A stretch of DNA of 64,000 nucleotides from Marinobacter sp. Arc7-DN-1 (GCF_003441595.1 NZ_CP031848.1:3906001-3970000), one strand, 5' to 3'. Positions 36,130 to 46,051 are shown, numbered from the stretch's first letter. Program-made: numbers and translations. Notes: generated by a model from the sequence alone, not told the origin.

Positions 36130-37826
36130 GCAACTTGCTCCTTGCCGGCTTTGGGCGTGCGTCGGGTTTCGTCGATCATGTCTGTGTTGCTGGCGCCGGG
36201 TTTGACGATGGGCCAGACGTTTTCTTCACGGCTGATGGCCACGTGCAGCAGCATGGGGCCGTTGTAGGCCAGGATGGTTTCGATGCCACGGCGGATCTGG
36301 TCGGTGCGTTCGATGTATAGGCCCGGGATGTCAAAGGCCCGGGCCATGGCGACGAAATCCGGATTGTCGTCCAGGTTTATCTGGCTTTCCCGGTTGTTGT
36401 AGAACAGCTCCTGTTGCTGGCGGACCATGCCCAGGCACTGGTTGTCCATGATGATGAGCTTCACCGGCAGGTTGTAGCGGCGGATGGTAGCCAGTTCCTG
36501 GGCGTTCATCATGAACGAACCATCGCCGGTAACGTTGATGACCGTGCTGTTGCGGTCGGCAAACTGGGCGCCGATGGCCGCGGGCAATCCAAAGCCCATG
36601 GTGCCGAGGCCGCCACTGGTGAGGTGGTGGCGTGGGTGGTCGAAGTCATAGTGCTGGGCAACCCACATCTGGTGCTGGCCCACGTCGCAGGCGATCACGG
36701 TGTCGTCGGGAGCAATCCGTGAGAGCTGGCGGATAAAGGCCGGGCCGGTAATGGGTGCCATAGGACCATCGTTGTCGGCCGCGTGGAAGCCGCCGGTGGT
36801 GTGCCAGGTGCGGCACTGTTTCTGCCAGTCGCTGATGGTCAGTGGCTCATCCTGCAAGGCTCCGGCCAGTACCTTCAGTATTTCGTTCAGGTCCCCGCGG
36901 ATAGCCAGATCGGCCGGGCGCAGTTTGTTGATTTCGGCGGCATCGGCGTCGATGTGGATCAGCTTTGCGTTGGGGGCGAAGCCGTCCAGGTTGCCGGTGG
37001 CGCGGTCGTCCAGGCGGGCGCCGATGACCAGCAACAGGTCGCATTCGTCCACCGCCTTATTGGCGGCGCGTGAGCCGTGCATGCCCAGCATGCCCAGATT
37101 GTAGGGATTGTGTTTGCCCGGGTTGCCGATGCCCTTGAGGGTTAAAACCGCCGGCAATTCGGAATATTCGGCAAACGCCCGGAAGCTGTCCTCGGCGTGG
37201 GCCAGGCTGATGCCACCGCCGCTGTAGAGCAGGGGCTTGCGGGCGGCGTGCAGCATCGCCAGGGCTTCCGTCAGGTCTGTCGAGGCCGTTTCACGGGGCT
37301 CGGGTTGGGAGAAGGGCGCATCGGCCACTTCGGTCAACAACAGGTCTTTGGGAACATCAATCCAGACCGGGCCGGGGCGGCCGCTCTGGGCCAGTTCCAT
37401 GGCTTCTTCCATGATCGCGGGCAGGGCATTGGCGTCGTCGACCAGGTAGCTGTGTTTGACGATACCCAGGGTCATGCCCAGTACATCGGTTTCCTGGAAG
37501 GCATCGGTGCCGATCAGGCCGGAGGGCACCTGGCCGGTGATAACCAGCATGGGGATGGAATCCCGGTGAGCGTTGGCCACGCCGGTGACCAGGTTGGTTG
37601 CACCAGGGCCTGAGGTGGCGATGCACACCCCCAGAGTGCCGCTGGCCCGGGCATAGCCGTCGGCAGCGAGGGCGCAACCCTGCTCGTGGCGGCACAGCAC
37701 GTGTTCCACGCTCACATCGTCTACCAGCGCGTCGTATAGCGGCATGATGCAGCCGCCCGGATAACCGAAAACCGTGCGGATGTTGTGGCGGTGGAACGCT
37801 TCAAGAATGTGCTGTGCGCCGTTCAT
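36126..37826 (-). CDS. ilvG: Acetolactate synthase large subunit (IlvG-like)
   Basis: A 566-residue thiamine-diphosphate enzyme. The catalytic Glu lies in RHEQGCALAADGYARASG, the GDGSFMMNAQEL thiamine motif follows, and the family features VFGYPGGCIMPLYD and FGLPAAIGAQ are seen. It makes acetolactate or acetohydroxybutyrate for Val, Leu and Ile. Together with the tiny ACT partner and the leader peptide upstream, the locus is built like the E. coli ilvLGM start. About 90 bases of leader with a terminator precede it. Confidence 0.93.
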   Translation of the reverse strand: MNGAQHILEAFHRHNIRTVFGYPGGCIMPLYDALVDDVSVEHVLCRHEQGCALAADGYARASGTLGVCIATSGPGATNLVTGVANAHRDSIPMLVITGQVPSGLIGTDAFQETDVLGMTLGIVKHSYLVDDANALPAIMEEAMELAQSGRPGPVWIDVPKDLLLTEVADAPFSQPEPRETASTDLTEALAMLHAARKPLLYSGGGISLAHAEDSFRAFAEYSELPAVLTLKGIGNPGKHNPYNLGMLGMHGSRAANKAVDECDLLLVIGARLDDRATGNLDGFAPNAKLIHIDADAAEINKLRPADLAIRGDLNEILKVLAGALQDEPLTISDWQKQCRTWHTTGGFHAADNDGPMAPITGPAFIRQLSRIAPDDTVIACDVGQHQMWVAQHYDFDHPRHHLTSGGLGTMGFGLPAAIGAQFADRNSTVINVTGDGSFMMNAQELATIRRYNLPVKLIIMDNQCLGMVRQQQELFYNNRESQINLDDNPDFVAMARAFDIPGLYIERTDQIRRGIETILAYNGPMLLHVAISREENVWPIVKPGASNTDMIDETRRTPKAGKEQVA

Positions 37827-37861
37827 GGTCGTTTTTCCTTTTTTCCTGGCCGCAAATAAAG

Positions 37862-37893
37862 AAACCCCCGGGACCTTTCGGTGCCGGGGGTTT
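37862..37893 (-). terminator. Attenuator terminator of ilvGM
   Basis: On the minus strand AAACCCCCGG pairs with CCGGGGGTTT around a short loop and is followed by the T-rich TTTCTTTATTTG. It lies between the leader peptide stop and the ilvG start. Ribosome stalling at the leader's branched-chain codons would be expected to prevent its formation. Confidence 0.8.
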
Positions 37894-37916
37894 CTGGTGT
37901 CTTGTCAGGTTTGTCG

Positions 37917-38009
37917 CTATCTCACCCGCTTGTCCACGCAGAAGCCCCCAGACGGTACCACGACCACCAGGACTAGCTTCACAAGGACAATCACTGCGTT
38001 GAGATTCAT
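37917..38009 (-). CDS. ilvL: ilvGM leader peptide
   Basis: A 30-residue frame ending about 90 bases before ilvG. Residues 6-18 read VIVLVKLVLVVVV, so 12 of 13 are Val, Leu or Ile, followed by PSGG as in the VVVIIIPPCG end of E. coli IlvL. Such a run is far from chance and marks a regulatory leader of branched-chain amino acid attenuation. No strong Shine-Dalgarno is visible, so the exact start is uncertain. Confidence 0.8.
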   Translation of the reverse strand: MNLNAVIVLVKLVLVVVVPSGGFCVDKRVR

Positions 38010-38040
38010 ATAATCGACGGTCTGCTCTGAATTCGTCAAA

Positions 38041-38058
38041 AGATTCTGTGTAGAATCT
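38041..38058. promoter_or_regulatory. Perfect 7-bp palindrome, possible operator
   Basis: AGATTCT-GTGT-AGAATCT lies in the gap between ilvL (minus) and the RND fusion-protein gene (plus), about 100 bases before the latter. Its size fits a dimeric repressor such as TetR or MarR, but no such regulator gene is adjacent. Confidence 0.35.
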
Positions 38059-38161
38059 ACCCCACGTTTTCAGCCGGATGCAACCGTTAATTACGGGTTT
38101 TTTCTGCCAGCCTCGAGAGAGGCTTCATATCAGTAACAGTGAGAGTAACAGTGAGCATTCA

Positions 38162-39244
38162 ATGACGAAAGCAAAATGGGGTTCCCTCGGTCTGTCACTT
38201 CTGGTCGTGATTGCGCTGGTGATCTGGATGGCTACCGGTGAGGTGAAGGTAGCCAGTGATGAGCCTCTGGAGCGCCAGGATGGCGGTGACGGCCAGTTGA
38301 CAAGCGTGCAGGTGGAAATCCTGACAGCGAAGCTCCACGAGCCGGGGTTGATGCTTCAGGGACAGTTGGAGCCATGGAATTCCGTGATGCTCAGTGCCCA
38401 GGTTTCGGGCCGGATTGAATCCCTGGCTGTCGGACTCGGCGAGCAGGTCCGGGAAGGGCAGGCGCTGCTTACGGTTTCCGATGAAGGGCGCAGTTCCGCG
38501 GTTCTGCGCTGGCAATCCAGGGTTCGCAAGCTGGAGGCAGACCTGGCCGCTGCCCGCCGGCTGAGGGCCGACAACCTTGCCGCCCAGTCGGAAGTGCTGG
38601 CCCTTGAGAGTGAACTGGCCGCCGCCAATGCCGAACTGACCAACGCCCGGCAGGCTGTCAGCCATCTCACACCTGAGGCGCCTTTCGACGGCACCATCAA
38701 CAGCAAATCCGTGGATACCGGCGATCTTGTGCAGGTGGGCTCTCCGCTTTTCCAGCTGGTAAGAGTGGACCGTCTGAAAGCGACCGCGCAGATTCCCCAG
38801 CAGTCAGTGACCAATGTGGCAGCCGGCCAGGCCGTTCGCGTGGATCTGCTGGATGGCAGCCGGCTCTCCGGCGTTGTAACGTTTGTGGCCAGTGCGGCAT
38901 CGCCGGAAACCCGCAGCTTCGCAGTGGAAATCGCCGTGGAAAATCCGGACCGCAGGCGGGTGGCCGGTGGCAGCGCCAGCCTGCGAATCGCGCTGCCCGA
39001 GGTGAAGGCGATGTTTATTTCTCCGGCTTATCTTTCGCTCGGGGACGATGGCCGCCCGGGGGTGAAATACGTGGACGACCAGAACCGGGTGGTGTTCGGT
39101 GAGGTGACATTGCTGAGTGTTTCCACCGACGGGGCCTGGGTAACCGGGTTGCCGGATGAAATCCGTCTCATCACCCGGGGTGGCGGTTTCGTGAGTACCG
39201 GTGAGAAAGTGATGCCGGTCGACACCTCTGAAAACAGGGGTTAG
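38162..39244 (+). CDS. RND efflux periplasmic adaptor (membrane fusion protein)
   Basis: A 360-residue HlyD/AcrA-type adaptor. It has an N-terminal membrane anchor (LGLSLLVVIALVIWMATG), a lipoyl half (SAQVSGRIESLAVGLGEQVREGQ), an alpha-helical hairpin (about 115-175), the second lipoyl half (EAPFDGTINSKSVDTGDLVQ) and a beta-barrel. It links the inner-membrane pump downstream to an outer-membrane channel encoded elsewhere. The start is at MTKAKWGS, so the anchor sits at the N-terminus. Confidence 0.88.
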   Translation: MTKAKWGSLGLSLLVVIALVIWMATGEVKVASDEPLERQDGGDGQLTSVQVEILTAKLHEPGLMLQGQLEPWNSVMLSAQVSGRIESLAVGLGEQVREGQALLTVSDEGRSSAVLRWQSRVRKLEADLAAARRLRADNLAAQSEVLALESELAAANAELTNARQAVSHLTPEAPFDGTINSKSVDTGDLVQVGSPLFQLVRVDRLKATAQIPQQSVTNVAAGQAVRVDLLDGSRLSGVVTFVASAASPETRSFAVEIAVENPDRRRVAGGSASLRIALPEVKAMFISPAYLSLGDDGRPGVKYVDDQNRVVFGEVTLLSVSTDGAWVTGLPDEIRLITRGGGFVSTGEKVMPVDTSENRG

Positions 39245-39249
39245 GCCAG

Positions 39250-42200
39250 ATGCGTGCGCTGATTTTTGCGGCCATTGATCGCAGCCGTACCACGCTGCTG
39301 ACCCTGCTGTTCCTGATTCTCGGCGGTATCGCGGCGTTCCAGACCATTCCCAAGGAAGCCAATCCCGACGTCACCATCCCGGTGATCTATGTCTCCATGA
39401 CCCTGGACGGGATCAGCCCGGAAGACGCCGAGCGTCTGCTGGTTCGGCCCATGGAGCAGGAGCTGCGATCCCTCGAGGGCATCAAGGAAATGCGGGGTAC
39501 CGCGTCCGAGGGGCATGCCTCAGTGATGCTGGAATTTGATGCCGGTTTCGATCCGGACAAAGCCTTGCAGGATGTACGTGAGAAAGTCGACACCGCCCGC
39601 AGTGAGCTGCCGGGAGAGGCAGACGAACCGAGGGTCAACGAGATCAACGTGTCCTTGTTCCCAGTGTTGTCGGTCGGGCTGTCCGGCCCCCTGTCGGAGC
39701 GGGAGCTGATTACCATTGCCCGCCAGTTCCAGGATGCCATCGAGTCCATTCCGGAGGTGCTGGAAGTCGAGATCGGCGGCGACCGGGAAGACCTGCTGGA
39801 AATCGTGGTGGATCCCCAGGTTCTGGAAAGCTACGGCATCGATTTCGATCAGTTGGCCTCACTGGTCACCCGCAACAATCAGCTGGTGGCTGCCGGCTCG
39901 CTGGATACCGGAAACGGCCGCATGGCCCTGAAAGTGCCCGGGGTGATCGAGACCATCGAGGATGTGATGTTCATGCCGGTCAAGGTGGATGGCGATACGG
40001 TGGTGACCTTCGGGGATGTCGCCATGCTACAGCGCACCTTCAAGGATCCCACCGGCTTTGCCCGCATCAACGGCGAGCCGGCGCTGGTGCTGGAAGTCTC
40101 CAAGCGCTCCGGCGCCAACATCATCGAAACCATTGCCCATATCCGCGATCTCATCGACCAGGCCAGGCCCCAACTGCCGGAAAGCCTGGAAATCCGCTAC
40201 ATCATGGATCAGTCCGAGGAAGTGCGGGACATTCTCAGCGACCTGCTGAACAACGTACTCACCGCCATTGTGCTGGTGATCATCGTGGTGATTGCAGCCA
40301 TGGGGCCGCGTTCCGCATTCATGGTGGGTTTGACCATTCCGGGCGCTTTCCTTACCGGCATCCTGGTGATCTGGAGCATGGGGTTGACCCTCAATATCGT
40401 GGTGCTGTTCAGCCTGATTCTGGTGGCGGGCATGCTGGTGGATGGCGCCATTGTGGTGTCCGAGCTGGCGGACCGCAACCTGTCGGATGGCCAGGCGGTA
40501 AAAAACGCCTGGGCCGGGGCCGCAAGCCGCATGGCCTGGCCCATCATTGCCTCCACGGCCACCACGCTGGCGGTGTTTGTGCCTCTGCTGTTCTGGCCCG
40601 GGGTGGTGGGGGAGTTCATGAAGTTCCTGCCCTTGACGGTCATCATCTGTCTGGTGGCATCGCTGGCGATGGCGCTGGTGTTTCTGCCGGTGCTGGGCAG
40701 TGTCAGTGGCGGCCGGAGGGACCGGCAGAGAGAAACAACAGGCCGGCTGATGCAAGGCTACCGCTGGCTGCTGTCGGTGCTGCTGAAGTCGCCCGGGCTG
40801 ACGCTGACTGGTGTGCTGTGTGTGATTGCGGTGATATACGCCGCCTATGCCCGCTTCAATTACGGTGTGGAGTTTTTCCCGAGTGTCGAACCGGATTCGG
40901 CCCAGGTGCAGGTCCGTGCCAGAGGCGATCTGTCAGTGTGGGAGCGGGATGTGATCGTGCGTGAGGTGGAACAGCGCCTGCAGGGAATGCCGGAGGTAAA
41001 GGCCCTGTACGCGCGTTCAATGGTCAGTGCCAGTTCGCAGATGGCGCCCGATGTGATTGGTGTTCTGCAGTTTCAGTTTACCGACTGGTACACCCGGCGC
41101 CCGGCCAGTGCCATTATGGAGGATTTCCGGGCGTGGACCGATGATATCCCGGGCATTGAGCTGGAATTCCGCAAGCAGGAGGGCGGACCGGCGGAGGGCA
41201 AACCCATTGAGCTGCAGGTGAGCAGCCGTGAGGCCGACGGCCTTAACGGCTATGTGGACAGGATCAAAGACCGCATGCGGGAGCAGGGTGGTTTTGCGGA
41301 TATCGAGGATGACCGGAGCTTGCCGGGTATTGAGTGGCGGCTGCAGGTTGACCGGGAGGCCGCTGCCCGGTTCGGCACCGATGTGCTGGGTATTGGCAGT
41401 GCCGTGCGCCTGGTCACCAACGGTCTGGTGTTGGCGACCTATCGCCCGGAAGACGTCCGGGATGAAGTGGATATTGTGGTTCGGGTACCGAACAACTGGC
41501 GGGAGCTGGACCATCTGCAGCGCCAGACCATTCGTACCTCCCGGGGCCAGGTGCCGCTCTCGCAGTTCGTCGACCTTCAGCCGGGGGACAAGACCGGCAG
41601 TATTGTCCGGGTGGATGGCCAGCGCACCGTGACCATCAAGTCCGATCTGGCCCCGGGCCGTCGGGTTGACGAACTTCTGCGATCCCTGCAGGCCGGGATG
41701 CCGGAGCCACCGGAAGGCATTTCGGTAAAATTTGCCGGCGAAAACGAGGATCAGCAGCAGGCGGCCAACTTCCTGATCACCGCCTTTCTGGTGGCCATCG
41801 GGCTGATGTTGCTGATTCTGGTGACCCAGTTCAATTCACTCTACCAGACCTTCCTGATCCTCTCCGCCATTGTGCTTTCGACGGCGGGGGTGCTTCTTGG
41901 CCTGCTGGTCAACGGCCAGTCGTTCGGCATTGTGATGGTGGGCATGGGGACCATTGCGCTGGCGGGCATTGTGGTGAACAACAACATTATTCTGATTGAT
42001 ACCTACAACCAGATGCGCAAGGAGGGAATCGCGGCCTATGAGGCGGCCCTGGAAACCGGTTGCTTGCGTCTGCGGCCGGTGTTGCTCACGGCCATCACCA
42101 CCGTGCTGGGCCTGATGCCCATGGTGCTGGGGGTGAACGTGGACTTGCTGACACCTTCCCTGGGCCTCGGGGCGCCCTCGACCCAGTGGTGGACCCAACT

Positions 42201-42345
42201 GTCCAGTGCTATCGCTGGCGGGCTGACCTTCGCCACGGTGCTGACGCTGTTGCTGACGCCCGCGCTGCTGGTGCTGGGCAGCCGGGCCGGCCAGGCCCTG
42301 GGAAGGCTGACCGGCCGGGTCAGTCGGAGTAATAGCGGCCAATGA
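39250..42345 (+). CDS. RND efflux transporter
   Basis: A 1031-residue RND permease of AcrB-type length and plan. TM1 is followed by a large periplasmic loop with FQTIPKEANPDVTIP and MEQELRSLEGI. A cluster of six helices comes next (about 335-520), including GMLVDGAIVVSELADR with the proton-relay Asp-type residues. The second half repeats the pattern, ending in LLTPALLVLG. It starts 6 bases after the adaptor gene. The substrate is unknown. Its 3' end overlaps the convergent GGDEF/EAL gene by 26 bases. Confidence 0.92.
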   Translation: MRALIFAAIDRSRTTLLTLLFLILGGIAAFQTIPKEANPDVTIPVIYVSMTLDGISPEDAERLLVRPMEQELRSLEGIKEMRGTASEGHASVMLEFDAGFDPDKALQDVREKVDTARSELPGEADEPRVNEINVSLFPVLSVGLSGPLSERELITIARQFQDAIESIPEVLEVEIGGDREDLLEIVVDPQVLESYGIDFDQLASLVTRNNQLVAAGSLDTGNGRMALKVPGVIETIEDVMFMPVKVDGDTVVTFGDVAMLQRTFKDPTGFARINGEPALVLEVSKRSGANIIETIAHIRDLIDQARPQLPESLEIRYIMDQSEEVRDILSDLLNNVLTAIVLVIIVVIAAMGPRSAFMVGLTIPGAFLTGILVIWSMGLTLNIVVLFSLILVAGMLVDGAIVVSELADRNLSDGQAVKNAWAGAASRMAWPIIASTATTLAVFVPLLFWPGVVGEFMKFLPLTVIICLVASLAMALVFLPVLGSVSGGRRDRQRETTGRLMQGYRWLLSVLLKSPGLTLTGVLCVIAVIYAAYARFNYGVEFFPSVEPDSAQVQVRARGDLSVWERDVIVREVEQRLQGMPEVKALYARSMVSASSQMAPDVIGVLQFQFTDWYTRRPASAIMEDFRAWTDDIPGIELEFRKQEGGPAEGKPIELQVSSREADGLNGYVDRIKDRMREQGGFADIEDDRSLPGIEWRLQVDREAAARFGTDVLGIGSAVRLVTNGLVLATYRPEDVRDEVDIVVRVPNNWRELDHLQRQTIRTSRGQVPLSQFVDLQPGDKTGSIVRVDGQRTVTIKSDLAPGRRVDELLRSLQAGMPEPPEGISVKFAGENEDQQQAANFLITAFLVAIGLMLLILVTQFNSLYQTFLILSAIVLSTAGVLLGLLVNGQSFGIVMVGMGTIALAGIVVNNNIILIDTYNQMRKEGIAAYEAALETGCLRLRPVLLTAITTVLGLMPMVLGVNVDLLTPSLGLGAPSTQWWTQLSSAIAGGLTFATVLTLLLTPALLVLGSRAGQALGRLTGRVSRSNSGQ

Positions 42346-44188
42346 TTTCGGAAAACGGCAGCGGTTTGCTGTACAGGTAGCCTTGGAGATAGTCGCAGCC
42401 TTTCTCGAACAACCAGGCCTCATGGGCTTTATGCTCTACGCCTTCCGCCACCACGAAAAGCCCCAGCCCCCGGGCCAGACCGATGATGGATAGGGTAATG
42501 GCGCAATCGTCTTCGTCATCCGGCAGGTTCTTGATGAACGAGCGGTCGATCTTGATCCGGGAGAATGGCAGGTATTTCAATCGGGATAACGACGAGTAGC
42601 CAGTGCCGAAATCGTCAATAGCCAGTTCTGCGCCGGCTTCCACCAGCTTCTCCAGAACCCGCCCGATGACCCCGAAATCCCCCTGGATAGAGTCTTCGGT
42701 TACCTCGAACTGCAAGGCCTCAACGGGCATCTCCTGGTGGTCGCAGATCTCCTTTACCAGTTCCGGAAAATCGGGAACCAGCACCTGCTCAGCCGACAGG
42801 TTGACGGAAATCGTCGGCAACGGGATATTCCTCTCTCTGGCCTCGCGCCAGTGTGAGCACACACTTCTGAGCACGCAGGCACCCAGCTCATACATGAAGC
42901 CTGCGCTGCGTGCCACATCGAGGAATTCAATCGGAGACAGCCAGCCACGCTGTGGATGCTGCCAGCGAACCAGAGCTTCCATGCTCTCGAGATGCGTTCC
43001 CGTGCGATCCATGATTGGCTGATAGAACACATCCAGGCTGTTGCTTTTGAGGGCTTCCCGCAATTCGCTTTCAAGGGCAAAGCGGGAACGGGCCGTTGTC
43101 TGGATTTCGGAATCGAACAGGGTGGAGCGATCCCGGCCCTGGCGTTTGGCGTGGTACATGGCGGCCTCGGCACCCCGAAGCAACTCCTCGGGTTCATGGC
43201 AGTCGCCGGGGAAGTGGCAGATGCCTATGCTGGCACTGACGTTCAGATCCTGATCGGACACCCGGATCGGCTGGCGAATGCGTTCCTGGATTTCCCTGGT
43301 CACTTCAATCAGGAAGCCGGGCAGGGTGTAGTTGCGGATCACCAGTGCGAACTCGTCTCCCCCGATGCGGGCAATAAAGTCCTTGCCGGCCAGTTGAATA
43401 TCCCTCAGCCGCTGGCCAATGTCGGCGATAACCTGGTCCCCTGCCTGGGGGCCGAGGCCGTCGTTGATGGTTTTTAACCTGTCTACATCGATCCAGAGCA
43501 GCGCGAGGCTGCCTGCACCCCGGCGTTTGATCTTGCGCAGCAGATGGCCGAGCCGGTCGCGGAGGGAATCGATATTGGCAAGGCCAGTCAGCGAATCGTA
43601 GCGCCTGACGTATTCCAGCGCCCGTTTGGATCTCAGCCAGGCTTCGTGGGTGTTCATCAGGCTGATAGTATCAGCAATGGCCACAGCCAGGGAGATGTCT
43701 GGAACGGACCACTCCCGGTGCTCGTGGGATTCCAGGCAGATCACCCCGCTGAGCTCCTCGCCATCAAAGATGGGGGCGTCGAGCATGGCGTGAATATTCT
43801 GAACCGACAGGTAGCCTTGATGGAAAGAACGGGTCCGGGGATCGTTCGGGGCGTCCTCTACGGCAATGACCCGCTCTGCTGTAATGGCCTGAAAGTATTC
43901 GGGGTGGTCGGACCGGAAGAGATCGTAGCCGGTATTTTCTTCTTTAACGCAGCTGTTGTGTCCTGGCTGCTCTTCGTCATGCAGCCATTCGCAGGTTATA
44001 CGGTCCCGTTCCGGCGGAAACAGCCAGACACTTGCCCTTTGAATACCCAGCAGCCGGGTACACAATTCCACGAGAGCCGCCAGTTTCCGGGGCCGGGGCA
44101 TTTCGATGAAGCCGATGTTGTGACTCAGCTCCATCAGGGCTTTGTGGTGGGTCACGAGGACTTCACTGTCACGCATGGCCGGGCTCAA
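42320..44188 (-). CDS. GAF-GGDEF-EAL c-di-GMP protein
   Basis: A 622-residue protein with an N-terminal GAF-type sensor (about 25-175), a GGDEF domain with intact IGGDEFALV (near residue 275), and an EAL domain with MEALVRWQHP (catalytic EAL motif) plus DDFGTGYSSL and LPFSRIKIDRSFI. Both catalytic motifs look intact, so it may make and/or degrade c-di-GMP. It is cytosolic, with no membrane segments. It converges with and overlaps the RND pump gene by 26 bases. Confidence 0.9.
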   Translation of the reverse strand: MSPAMRDSEVLVTHHKALMELSHNIGFIEMPRPRKLAALVELCTRLLGIQRASVWLFPPERDRITCEWLHDEEQPGHNSCVKEENTGYDLFRSDHPEYFQAITAERVIAVEDAPNDPRTRSFHQGYLSVQNIHAMLDAPIFDGEELSGVICLESHEHREWSVPDISLAVAIADTISLMNTHEAWLRSKRALEYVRRYDSLTGLANIDSLRDRLGHLLRKIKRRGAGSLALLWIDVDRLKTINDGLGPQAGDQVIADIGQRLRDIQLAGKDFIARIGGDEFALVIRNYTLPGFLIEVTREIQERIRQPIRVSDQDLNVSASIGICHFPGDCHEPEELLRGAEAAMYHAKRQGRDRSTLFDSEIQTTARSRFALESELREALKSNSLDVFYQPIMDRTGTHLESMEALVRWQHPQRGWLSPIEFLDVARSAGFMYELGACVLRSVCSHWREARERNIPLPTISVNLSAEQVLVPDFPELVKEICDHQEMPVEALQFEVTEDSIQGDFGVIGRVLEKLVEAGAELAIDDFGTGYSSLSRLKYLPFSRIKIDRSFIKNLPDDEDDCAITLSIIGLARGLGLFVVAEGVEHKAHEAWLFEKGCDYLQGYLYSKPLPFSEIIGRYYSD

Positions 44189-44303
44189 TACGATGTCCTT
44201 TCCTTTTGAAGTACGAACGGCCCTCAGTCTCGATTCGGTGCAGAGAACAGATAATATCTGAGCTTCCTATAGAATATGGCAACTGGCGTTAAGTATGTCC
44301 AAT

Positions 44304-45371
44304 TCACGCTGTCCCGGTCAGCGAATCCGCACGTGGCGCCGCGTCATTGGCGTGACCCTGGCGAATCAGATCCCTGAGCAGCGGCCAGGGATGTTCAGCC
44401 TCGAGGGTAAAGGCAATGTCCAGCAGGGTGCGCTCGCCACCGTGGCGGCCCATGAACTGAACAGATACCGGCAGTTGATCCGGCGTGCGGCCCATTGGAA
44501 TCGAGATAGCCGGTGCACCCGTGGCATTGGCCAGGGGGGTGAAGCTGACATACTGTCGCAGGCGCTCAAAAAGGGTATCAAAAGGTACCTCAGGGCTGAG
44601 ATCGCCGAGCGGCGGTGTTGTATGGCCCAGTACAGGGGTGAGCACGGCATCGAAGCCGGCCATGGCATGGGCGTAGTCATGCCGGGAGCGTTTCAGCCGC
44701 CAGAGCGCGGTGGGCAGGCGCCAGAACTGTTTCCTGAACATCGTGTCCAGGCCATTGGTCAGGCCGTCGGTCCTGTGTTTTTCGAAAGCGGGATGAATCA
44801 GTTTTTTGCCGTTGGCTTTTACGCCAAAGGCCAGCAGTGCCCAGTACAGGGCGAAGTCGTCCGGAAATGAAGAATGCACTGGAACGGAAACCGGCTCGAT
44901 CCGATGGCCCAGCTTTTCCAGTTTCCGCGCTGTCTCCTCAACTGTCTGCCGGGTGATGTCGTCGGTTTTGTGGCCGTTGATGGAATCCAGTATCAAGCCA
45001 ATCTTCAGTGGTCGGCCAGAGGGACCCTCGATTCTGCCGCCCGCTGGCAGTTCCGGGTTCCTGTAGAAGGCCTCGGCCTGTTCCAGGAAATTGGCGGTGT
45101 CCCGCACAGAGCGTGTGACTACGCCTGCTGCAACAAGGGCTGCTGAGCCGCCGGAAGAGGCACCGGTCGAGTAGGCCAGATTCCATGGATTGCGGGTGGG
45201 TACGTCGTGGGCAGGTTCGGTGGTTGCGTTAAAGCCGAATTCCGGCAGCGTGCTCTTGCCCAGGCAGAGAAACCCCTGGGCCAGCATCTGCCGGGCAAAC
45301 GGACTGGTATTCCTGGCCCTGTTTACGGGAACGGCAAGAGAGCCATGCCGGGTGGCTTTCCATAACCGTTG
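44304..45371 (-). pseudogene. Decayed amidase (amidase-signature family)
   Basis: The frame retains recognisable amidase pieces: GKSTLPEFGFN, NPWNLAYSTGASSGGSAALV and a long C-terminal half with PISIPMG-like ISIPMGRTPDQLPVSVQFMG. The N-terminus with the catalytic Lys of the usual VKD box is missing; the frame upstream is open only to 45371. The text jumps directly from AALVAAGVV to TRSVRDTANF, which skips the conserved segment that holds the nucleophile Ser (GGSIR region). Two of the three catalytic residues are therefore gone, so the enzyme should be inactive. Confidence 0.75.
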
Positions 45372-45415
45372 TCAGGTAATAAGCTGACAGGTTCAACCCA
45401 TTGTTAGTGATCCCG

Positions 45416-46024
45416 ATGGAATTTACAGAACCTCTCGTACGTCACTTTCTCGGCATCTTCTTCCTGATGATCGGCCTGCAGTTTGCCAGCCGCAGTCTGG
45501 GCCTGTTCCAGCGCATGCGCTTTTCCCACATCAATTATGGAGAGCGGGGAAGTGCGCCCTGGTGGCACCGGCATATCTTCAATGTGTTCCGGGCACTGAT
45601 TCTTGCGGTTTGCGTGGTGCGGATCTTTGCGGATATCGACGGCTGGCTCGGCGTTTTTGGCTGGCTGTATCATTGGCCGGTGTTGTTGGCCGGAATGTTG
45701 TTGTTATTGGCATCGTTCACTGTGGTGAACTACCTGCAGGCTTACATGCATGAGGACTGGCGCTCAGGCATTGATCCCCGGAAGGACCAGCGAAAGCTGC
45801 TGACGGACGGGCCCTTTGCCCGCTCACGGAACCCGTTGTTCCTGACAGTGATGGCGGGGCAACTGGGCTTTTTCCTGGCGCTGCCCAGCGTATTCTCGCT
45901 GGTATGCCTGGTGGCCGGTGTGCTGGTAATCACCCGCCAGGCCGGTGAGGAAGAAAAGGCGCTGGCGGTCAAATTCGGAGAGGACTACGAGCGTTACCGG
46001 GTTCGGGTGCCGCGCTGGTTCTGA
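45416..46024 (+). CDS. Isoprenylcysteine carboxylmethyltransferase-like membrane protein
   Basis: A 202-residue inner-membrane protein with about four or five hydrophobic segments. Its C-terminal half has the methyltransferase-type pattern LLTDGPFARSRNPLFLTVMAG followed by RQAGEEEKALAVKFGEDYERYRVRVPRW, seen in the isoprenylcysteine and phospholipid methyltransferase family. S-adenosylmethionine would be the donor; the substrate is unknown. ATG 45416 is chosen over an in-frame upstream TTG. Confidence 0.82.
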   Translation: MEFTEPLVRHFLGIFFLMIGLQFASRSLGLFQRMRFSHINYGERGSAPWWHRHIFNVFRALILAVCVVRIFADIDGWLGVFGWLYHWPVLLAGMLLLLASFTVVNYLQAYMHEDWRSGIDPRKDQRKLLTDGPFARSRNPLFLTVMAGQLGFFLALPSVFSLVCLVAGVLVITRQAGEEEKALAVKFGEDYERYRVRVPRWF

Positions 46025-46051
46025 GCCGCCGCCTGCGAAAAGCGCCGGGCT

